Positions 14,311 through 19,673 of a stretch of 19,673 bases of DNA are shown here, in pieces; position 1 is the first letter of the stretch; each line of letters starts with the position of its first letter. This DNA comes from an uncultured Butyricicoccus sp. (GTDB lineage Bacteria > Bacillota > Clostridia > Oscillospirales > Butyricicoccaceae). The stretch lies in NCBI GenBank assembly GCA_910584935.1, contig CAJUDU010000004.1:1-19673 (forward strand), read 5' to 3'. The notes under the pieces are model-generated. The model saw only the letters and a list, made by a program, of their open reading frames with translations. It was not told where the DNA came from and did no database searches. The translations under genes were made by a program, and so were the position numbers.

Positions 14311-15165
14311 TTAAACTGCGGCATTGATTTTGCGTGCCACAACAACAAACCGTCCATTTTTGGTATGGTAACTGCAAGTGGATAAGGTTAAAATGCTGTC
14401 GCCATACTGCACATCAAGCCCAGTGTCATAAAGGGATTCCGCTTTCACATGGCGAATATATTCATCAAACACCTGTGGGTCAGATAAATCAGCATATTGA
14501 TAATATTTGAATACACCAGTATCCGTATTATTATAAACTTTGCTGTAAAATGCGCCAAGCACTTCATAATCCCGGATTTCTGTCAGGGTATCATAACAGA
14601 TAACCGGATGCTGTTTGGCATAGCTTGCTTTGGCATAAGATGGAAGTGAACCAAACATAGAACCATTGCGCATATGATGCCCATAAATAATGGCATGGTT
14701 GCCATCTGGCGAACTGCCTGGCCCGACAAATAAACTGCCGCTGCCAGCATATTTCTTATTAAACCCACGGCGCAGGTAATATTCTGGGTCATTTGGGGTA
14801 TACATCACAGGGTAATCCACATTAGTGCCTTCAATGCGCAGCCAGCCGGAAAAATCATTATTTTTCTGCCATAAGGATTGATATTTTTCCAGCAGACGGG
14901 TATTGACAGGTTCTTCCGGCACAGGTTCTGCCGGGGTTTGTTCTGCCGGTGCGGTAGTGGTATCTGTATCAAATGTTGTCGCAGTCCGCTGCACAGGTTT
15001 GGGGTGGACACGTTCCACCTCATGGATTGTTTCCGCAATATCTTTATTGGCATTTTCCTCCTGTGTGGAGCGTACCACATCCCGTATCAGCATAAATCCA
15101 GATACGATAAAAAGGGCACAACAGCCGATTAACGCATATTTGCGGGCTTTTTCAGGAAGTTTCAC
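14311..15165 (-). CDS. Class B sortase
   Basis: This 284-aa membrane-anchored transpeptidase would cleave a sorting motif in secreted proteins and join them to peptidoglycan or to each other. One N-terminal membrane anchor lies at about 10-28, then a Pro/Thr/Glu-rich linker (about 55-88), then the catalytic domain. The catalytic triad is visible as His163 (IIYGHHM), Cys264 (TLSTCSYHTKNGRF) and Arg272. The extra helices between strands and the STCSY motif point to class B. The start is GTG at 15165, with GGAGGT 7 nt upstream. A longer frame starting at a GTG at 15228 was rejected because that codon sits in the argF terminator hairpin and has no ribosome binding site. No substrate with a sorting signal is encoded in the window. 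Confidence 0.93.
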   Translation of the reverse strand: MKLPEKARKYALIGCCALFIVSGFMLIRDVVRSTQEENANKDIAETIHEVERVHPKPVQRTATTFDTDTTTAPAEQTPAEPVPEEPVNTRLLEKYQSLWQKNNDFSGWLRIEGTNVDYPVMYTPNDPEYYLRRGFNKKYAGSGSLFVGPGSSPDGNHAIIYGHHMRNGSMFGSLPSYAKASYAKQHPVICYDTLTEIRDYEVLGAFYSKVYNNTDTGVFKYYQYADLSDPQVFDEYIRHVKAESLYDTGLDVQYGDSILTLSTCSYHTKNGRFVVVARKINAAV

Positions 15166-15212
15166 AAAATTGACCTCCGCATCATCAGTATTGGTTTTAT
15201 AGATAAGGGCAA

Positions 15213-15237
15213 ACGCACGCTGGGTCACAGCGTGCGT
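15213..15237 (-). terminator. Terminator hairpin after argF
   Basis: ACGCACGCT (15213-15221) pairs with AGCGTGCGT (15229-15237), 9 bp with a 7-nt loop, 16 nt after the argF stop codon. The minus-strand flank TTTGCCCTTATC is only moderately T-rich, so some read-through into the sortase gene is plausible. I saw no separate sortase promoter. Confidence 0.7.
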
Positions 15238-15253
15238 GAAATCAGGTTATCCA

Positions 15254-16162
15254 TTAGTTATCCCGCATCAAAGTGACCATAACGGCTTTTTGTGCATGGA
15301 GACGGTTTTCCGCTTCTTCAAAGATTTCAGCGGCGTGTTCTTCAAATACTTTTTCCGTGATTTCCTGACCGCGGTAAGCGGGCAGGCAATGTTGTACCAT
15401 GGCGCCAGGTTTTGCTGCCGCCATCAGCGCATCATTCACTTGATACCCCTGGAATGCTTTGAAACGGGCTTCTTTTTCGGCTTCCTGTCCCATGGATGCC
15501 CAAGTGTCGGTAATGACAATATCCGCGTTTTCTGCGGCTTGCATGGGGTCATTGCAAAGGAAGAAATCCGGGTTTGGCTGTGCAAATGCTAAAACCTGTG
15601 GGTCTGGACAGTAATCCTCTGGTGTGGCAACTGAAACCTTCATGCCAGTTTTTAACCCGCCAACAATCAGGGAATTTGCCATATTATTGCCATCGCCGAT
15701 ATAACAGAGTTTTAACCCTTCCAGCACAGCATATTTTTCACGGATGGTCATTAAATCGGCAAGTACCTGGCATGGGTGACAAAAATCAGTTAAGCCATTG
15801 ATGACTGGGACAGAACCATATTCCGCAAGACTTTCCACTTCTTTTTGTTCAAAGGTACGAATCATAATGCCGTCCAGATAGCGGGATAATACCCGTGCGG
15901 TATCCTGTACAGGTTCGCCGCGTCCAATCTGCAAATCCCGGGAAGATAAGAACAGCGCCTGTCCGCCAAGCTGATACATTCCGGTTTCAAACGAAACACG
16001 GGTACGGGTTGATGATTTTTGGAAAATCAGTCCGATGGATTTACCTTCCAAATGGCGGTGGGGGATATGGTTTTTCTTTTCATATTTCAGTTGGTCAGCC
16101 AAATCAAGCAGGCTGATGATTTCATCTGTGCTGCAATCAAGCAGCTTTAATAAATGTTTCAT
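15254..16162 (-). CDS. argF: Ornithine carbamoyltransferase
   Basis: This 302-aa cytoplasmic enzyme makes citrulline from ornithine and carbamoyl phosphate. The carbamoyl-phosphate site STRTR is at 51-55 and HPCQ at 129-132. The ornithine-binding motif DTWASMG is at 219-225 and the catalytic HCLP at 258-261. These identify ornithine rather than aspartate carbamoyltransferase. The length is normal. The ATG at 16162 has AGGGGG 6 nt upstream. It is the last gene of the arginine operon, 16 nt after argD. The operon context of acetylornithine synthesis supports the anabolic form; no arginine deiminase genes are present in the window. Confidence 0.96.
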   Translation of the reverse strand: MKHLLKLLDCSTDEIISLLDLADQLKYEKKNHIPHRHLEGKSIGLIFQKSSTRTRVSFETGMYQLGGQALFLSSRDLQIGRGEPVQDTARVLSRYLDGIMIRTFEQKEVESLAEYGSVPVINGLTDFCHPCQVLADLMTIREKYAVLEGLKLCYIGDGNNMANSLIVGGLKTGMKVSVATPEDYCPDPQVLAFAQPNPDFFLCNDPMQAAENADIVITDTWASMGQEAEKEARFKAFQGYQVNDALMAAAKPGAMVQHCLPAYRGQEITEKVFEEHAAEIFEEAENRLHAQKAVMVTLMRDN

Positions 16163-16178
16163 GGGTGCCCCCTTTGTT

Positions 16179-17357
16179 TTATAAAACTTTCCGGAAAATA
16201 GCTAAGGCTTCATCCAGTTCTTCATAAGTGATGGTCAGCGGCGGCAGCAGGCGGATTGCTTGTGTACCGGCAGTCAATACCAAAAGCCCATTTTCCATGC
16301 ACTGGGAAATCAGCGCGGCACGCGCATCCGCGTCAACAATAATGCCAAGCATTAAGCCGCTGCCGCGCACGCCCTGCACTTTGTCTGAACCGATTGCTAA
16401 AATACCATTTTTCAGGTATTCCCCTTTTTTCACGACTTCGGAAAGGAAATCTGGCTGGTTGACAATATCCAGTACAGCATTTGCGGCGGCGCAGACGGTT
16501 GGTGTGCCGCCGAATGTGGTGGCATGGGTGCCGGGACCAAGGACATCACAACAGGTCTTTGCAGCCATCACAGCGCCGATTGGCAAGCCGCCGCCTAAGC
16601 CTTTTGCCATGGTCACAACATCCGGATGGATGCCATATTGCTGGAAGCAGAACAGCGAACCAGTACGTCCAATGCCGGTTTGCACTTCATCAATCATCAG
16701 CAGCAAATCGCGTTCACGGCAGAAGGCTTCCACTTGCTGTACAAATTCTTTTTCCAGCGGCAGGACGCCGCCTTCACCTTGAATCAGCTCCAGCAAAACC
16801 GCGCAAGTGGTATCATCCGCTTTGGCTTTCAGGTCGGCAAGGTTGCCCGCTTCGGCATAATCAAACCCTTCGGTAAATGGGAAGAAATAATTATGGAACC
16901 GGCTTTGCCCAGTGGCATGAAGGGTAGTGATGGTACGCCCATGGAAAGAATTAAGCAGGGTAATGATTTTGCTGCGTCCTTCGCCATATTTGTCAAAGGA
17001 ATATTTCCGGGCGAGTTTAATTGCGCCTTCATTGGATTCCGCGCCAGAGTTGGAGAAAAAGACTTTACCCATTCCTGTGGACTGCACCAGTGTTTTTGCC
17101 ACTTGTACCATTGGCGCCGTGGTGAAAAGGTTGGAAATGTGCATGAGTTTATGCGCTTGTTCTGTGATTGCGGCAACCACTTTTTCATTGTTATAGCCAA
17201 CACAGTTAACGCCAATGCCAGAAGTTAAATCAATATATGTTTTGCCATCAACATCCCAAAGGCGGCTGCCTTGACCGTGGTCAAAGGCAATATTAAACCG
17301 CCCATAGGTATTCATGACATATTGGGATTCATCTTGTTTGAGTTGTTGATATGTCAT
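16179..17357 (-). CDS. argD: Acetylornithine aminotransferase
   Basis: This 392-aa PLP-dependent class III aminotransferase converts N-acetylglutamate semialdehyde to N-acetylornithine with glutamate as amino donor. SGAESNEGA at 104-112 binds the PLP phosphate. Asp223 in IDEVQTGIGRTG contacts the pyridine nitrogen, and Lys252 in MAKGLGGGLP forms the Schiff base. THATTFGGTP is at 277-286. The context between argB and argF supports ArgD over related ornithine or 4-aminobutyrate aminotransferases. The ribosome binding site is modest (GAAGTGAG). It lies 30 nt downstream of argB. Confidence 0.95.
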   Translation of the reverse strand: MTYQQLKQDESQYVMNTYGRFNIAFDHGQGSRLWDVDGKTYIDLTSGIGVNCVGYNNEKVVAAITEQAHKLMHISNLFTTAPMVQVAKTLVQSTGMGKVFFSNSGAESNEGAIKLARKYSFDKYGEGRSKIITLLNSFHGRTITTLHATGQSRFHNYFFPFTEGFDYAEAGNLADLKAKADDTTCAVLLELIQGEGGVLPLEKEFVQQVEAFCRERDLLLMIDEVQTGIGRTGSLFCFQQYGIHPDVVTMAKGLGGGLPIGAVMAAKTCCDVLGPGTHATTFGGTPTVCAAANAVLDIVNQPDFLSEVVKKGEYLKNGILAIGSDKVQGVRGSGLMLGIIVDADARAALISQCMENGLLVLTAGTQAIRLLPPLTITYEELDEALAIFRKVL

Positions 17358-17387
17358 AGAAACTCACTTCTTTATTATATTTTAATA

Positions 17388-18254
17388 TTAAGAGAACATG
17401 GTGCCGATGCCCACGCGGGACAGCAGCTCAATCAGGATAGAATGGGCAACCCTGCCATCCTGGATGGTTGCGCGTTCCACGCCTTTGCGGACAGCTTCCA
17501 CACAGCAATCGACTTTGGGAATCATGCCGCCGGAAATAATGCCTTCTTTGATAAGAGCAGGCACTTCAGATACTTTCAGCCGGTGTACAAGACTTTCTTC
17601 ATCCTGTGGGTCACGCAACAGCCCACGCACATCGGTAAGGAGGATTAGTTTTTTTGCGCCAAGGGCGACGGCAAGCTTACTAGCTGCCGTATCGGCGTTG
17701 ATATTGTAGTTGGTTTCATCATCAATGCCTTGGGCAACTGTGGAAACAACTGGGATATACCCTTTTTCCAGCACATCAAACACCGGGCGGGGATTGACTT
17801 CTACAATTTCCCCAACATAGCCATAATCGGTACCTTGCTTATTGGTCAGGCGTTTTGCCTGGAACAAACCGCCATCCATACCGCCAAGTCCAATGCCAGT
17901 ACCGCCAGCTTTTTGCAGCAGTGTGACAAGGTCTTTGTTGACTTTACCGCATAGAATCATTTGAACAATATCCATGGTTTCGCGGTCGGTATAGCGCAAC
18001 CCATCGACAAAACGGGATTGTTTGCCGATTTTTTTCAGCATTTCAGAAATTTCAGGGCCGCCGCCATGCACAACGACAACTTTTACCCCAACCAGGCTTA
18101 AAAGCACAATATCATGGATTACCGCATCTTTAAGCTGTTCATTAATCATGGCATTGCCGCCATATTTGACCACAACAGTTTTGCCATAATACTCCTGGAT
18201 ATAAGGCAGGGCTTCGACTAAGATATTCGCTTTTGTTTCTGCATCAAAATTCAT
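17388..18254 (-). CDS. argB: Acetylglutamate kinase, arginine-sensitive type
   Basis: This 288-aa kinase phosphorylates N-acetylglutamate, usually the controlled step of the pathway. Lys30 in VKYGGNAM, the HGGGPE loop (63-68), NYNINADTAA (182-191) and GGMIPKV (242-248) with Lys247 are the substrate and ATP contacts. An N-terminal helix ANILVEALPYIQEYYGKT and the ending SRVGIGTMFS closely resemble the hexameric, arginine-inhibited enzymes such as that of Thermotoga maritima. Feedback inhibition by arginine is therefore likely, by family knowledge. AAAGGG precedes the ATG. It is 29 nt downstream of argJ. Confidence 0.96.
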   Translation of the reverse strand: MNFDAETKANILVEALPYIQEYYGKTVVVKYGGNAMINEQLKDAVIHDIVLLSLVGVKVVVVHGGGPEISEMLKKIGKQSRFVDGLRYTDRETMDIVQMILCGKVNKDLVTLLQKAGGTGIGLGGMDGGLFQAKRLTNKQGTDYGYVGEIVEVNPRPVFDVLEKGYIPVVSTVAQGIDDETNYNINADTAASKLAVALGAKKLILLTDVRGLLRDPQDEESLVHRLKVSEVPALIKEGIISGGMIPKVDCCVEAVRKGVERATIQDGRVAHSILIELLSRVGIGTMFS

Positions 18255-18283
18255 AAAATTAACCCTTTGCTTTTCATAAAAAA

Positions 18284-19492
18284 TCAGGTGCGGTAATCGC
18301 CATTGATTTTGACATAATCATAGGTGAGGTCACAGCCCCAGCAGGTTGCGGACTGACTGCCTTCATACAAATCGACTTCAATGGTAATTTCGCTTTCGAG
18401 CAAAATCTGTTTAGCAAGTTCCTCATCAAATTCCAGACCATGCCCATGGTCACAAACAATGATATGCCCGGCATCCGACCGGAATCCAACGGTGACATAT
18501 TCCGGGCGGAAAGGCGCTTTAGAATAGCCCATCGCGCATAAGACACGACCCCAGTTAGCATCTGCGCCAAACATAGCAGCTTTGACAAGGCTGGAAGCAC
18601 AAACTGCTTTGGCAAGACGTTCGGCAGCTTCTTCACTGCGTGCGCCATTGACGGTGCAGGCAATAAGTTTGGTTGCGCCTTCACCATCGGCAGCAATTTG
18701 CCGCGCTAAACGGACATTGACTTCATGCAGCGCACGATAAAAGGCTTCATAGTCCTCATTTTGCCATTCAATGAGTTCATTGCGCGCCATACCGTTTGCC
18801 AAAACAACACACATATCATTGGTAGAGGTATCGCCATCAACGGTAACACGGTTATAGCTGCGGCGGACGCTTTCGCTCAGTGCATCTTGCAGCATTTCAT
18901 GGGTAATGGCACAGTCGGTTGTAATAAAAGAAAGCATCGTGCCCATATTGGGATGAATCATACCGCTGCCTTTGCAGATACCGCCGATATGGCAGGTTTT
19001 GCCGCCGGCAACAAATTCGATTGCGGCAGATTTGGGTTTGGTATCGGTTGTCATAATGGCACGGTTTGCGGCTTCCGAGCCATCCGGTGATAATTTCAGC
19101 TTATGGATATTCTGTTCAATGGTTTCGACCGGCAGCCGCTGACCAATAACGCCAGTAGAAGCGACAATCACGCTGCCAGCGTCAATACCAAGGAATTTTG
19201 CCGCTGCCTGCGCCTGACGCAGGGCATTTTCCGCGCCATCCGGCGCGCAGGCATTTGCATTGCCTGCATTCGCAACAATAGCGCGTGCAACGCCATCTTC
19301 GAGATGTTCCATCGTCACATAAATAGGGGCAGCTTTCACACGGTTCAAGGTATAGGTAGCCGCCGCGGTGCATTCGCAGTCAGACGCGATAATTGCGAGG
19401 TCATCGGTTTCGCGCCCAGCTTTAATGCCGCAATGAGCGGAACCGGCTTGAAAGCCATATGCGGCGCACACGCCGCCAGAAATAATTTTCAT
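18284..19492 (-). CDS. argJ: Glutamate N-acetyltransferase / ornithine acetyltransferase
   Basis: This 402-aa enzyme transfers the acetyl group from acetylornithine to glutamate, closing the cyclic arginine pathway; bifunctional members also use acetyl-CoA. ArgJ is made as a precursor that cuts itself before a catalytic Thr. Here the site is KGSGMIHPNM-G-TML with Thr185, so Gly184-Thr185 replaces the more usual Ala-Thr. The oxyanion pair Thr113-Gly114 is in STGVIG. GDTSTND (220-226), GADANWGR (309-316) and the C-terminal YVKINGDYRT are family hallmarks. Bifunctional and monofunctional forms cannot be told apart by eye. AAAGGA lies about 9 nt before the ATG. It is the first gene of the operon visible here. 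argC, commonly just upstream, is not within the window. Confidence 0.95.
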   Translation of the reverse strand: MKIISGGVCAAYGFQAGSAHCGIKAGRETDDLAIIASDCECTAAATYTLNRVKAAPIYVTMEHLEDGVARAIVANAGNANACAPDGAENALRQAQAAAKFLGIDAGSVIVASTGVIGQRLPVETIEQNIHKLKLSPDGSEAANRAIMTTDTKPKSAAIEFVAGGKTCHIGGICKGSGMIHPNMGTMLSFITTDCAITHEMLQDALSESVRRSYNRVTVDGDTSTNDMCVVLANGMARNELIEWQNEDYEAFYRALHEVNVRLARQIAADGEGATKLIACTVNGARSEEAAERLAKAVCASSLVKAAMFGADANWGRVLCAMGYSKAPFRPEYVTVGFRSDAGHIIVCDHGHGLEFDEELAKQILLESEITIEVDLYEGSQSATCWGCDLTYDYVKINGDYRT

Positions 19493-19519
19493 ATTGTTAC
19501 ATCCTTTCGGAGAGGGGGA

Positions 19520-19654
19520 TTTCGCCCGCTGCGGCGTGCGACCCGGGGCGCCGCCCCGGGACCCCGCCGCCTTTTGTAAAAGGCGGGCGAAAACTTCATT
19601 TGGGGCAGCAAATGTTTGGTGGAAGTCTCGCCCGTTAGGGCGAAAGTGAAGTTT
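19520..19654 (-). promoter_or_regulatory. Structured leader of the arginine operon, nested and alternative hairpins
   Basis: Four perfect inverted repeats fill this stretch. TTTCGCCCGC (19520-19529) pairs with GCGGGCGAAA (19583-19592), enclosing CCCGGGGC/GCCCCGGG (19542-19560) and CCGCCTTTT/AAAAGGCGG (19567-19586, which overlaps the outer arm). Upstream in the mRNA, AAACTTCA (19591-19598) pairs with TGAAGTTT (19647-19654) around TCGCCC/GGGCGA (19628-19643). Because the TTTCGCCC and GGGCGAAA arms occur twice, several pairings exclude one another. This is what an attenuator or a dispersed palindromic repeat element would look like. I cannot tell which from one copy. No T-box consensus is seen. 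Confidence 0.5.
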
Positions 19655-19656
19655 CT

Positions 19657-19671
19657 TGTGAATTTATTTTA
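19657..19671 (-). promoter_or_regulatory. Possible -10 element and ArgR half-site for the arginine operon
   Basis: TAAAAT on the minus strand (19671-19666) could be the -10 element; its -35 would lie beyond the window edge. TGTGAATTTAT (19657-19667) fits one half of the ARG box consensus, while the other half matches poorly. A promoter here would give a leader of roughly 165 nt containing the hairpins. Confidence 0.3.
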
Positions 19672-19673
19672 CC

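Noticed and set aside
14246..14377. Upstream extension of the DUF3784 frame
   Set aside because: It overlaps the sortase C-terminus in another frame, and AGGAAGG marks the ATG at 14245.
15166..15228. Upstream GTG start for the sortase
   Set aside because: It lies inside the argF terminator hairpin without a ribosome binding site; GGAGGT precedes the GTG at 15165.
19493..19673. T-box or arginine riboswitch upstream of argJ
   Set aside because: No T-box consensus was found, and I know no arginine riboswitch matching this; only the hairpins are reported.

Overview
The window looks like chromosomal DNA from a low- to mid-GC Gram-positive anaerobe of the Clostridia (Bacillota), possibly an Oscillospiraceae/Ruminococcaceae-type gut bacterium. 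This rests on clear Shine-Dalgarno sites, strong intrinsic terminators, a class B sortase, a DUF3784 membrane protein, two secreted 'stalk' (copper-amine-oxidase-N-like) proteins and large hybrid histidine kinases. The genus is inference. I see no rRNA or tRNA gene, CRISPR array, insertion sequence or prophage gene.

Left part (1-2900): the first 44 bases may hold the 5' end of a leftward gene. A solo iolG-type inositol 2-dehydrogenase follows with its own promoter. It converges through a bidirectional terminator on a leftward two-gene operon, aroQ (type II dehydroquinase) and an M24 Xaa-Pro peptidase, which overlap by 4 nt.

Centre (2900-14250): signalling and envelope genes. A soluble 1050-aa hybrid kinase (degenerate receiver-like N-terminus, PAS domains, HisKA, HATPase, two receivers) is followed by a secreted stalk-domain protein. 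Convergent to that is a membrane hybrid kinase with a large extracellular sensor. Divergent from the second kinase, from back-to-back promoters, runs an unrecognised 611-aa coiled-coil protein with a possible RelE-like C-terminus. A second secreted stalk-domain protein follows. On the other strand lie a class B sortase and a small DUF3784 membrane protein. Neither stalk protein has a sorting signal, so the sortase substrates are elsewhere.

Right part (15200-19673): a leftward arginine operon argJ-argB-argD-argF, tightly spaced and ended by a hairpin after argF. These enzymes acetylate glutamate, phosphorylate N-acetylglutamate, transaminate to acetylornithine, recycle the acetyl group and make citrulline. 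argC, argG and argH are not in the window. The argJ leader is unusually structured, with mutually exclusive GC-rich hairpins, and a possible ArgR half-site overlaps its -10 element.

Most worth a second look are the unrecognised 611-aa protein, the argJ leader, and two residue changes at active sites (Gln for the expected Asp in IolG; Gly-Thr for Ala-Thr at the ArgJ self-cleavage site). Positions are read by eye; family names rest on motif recognition without database searches.
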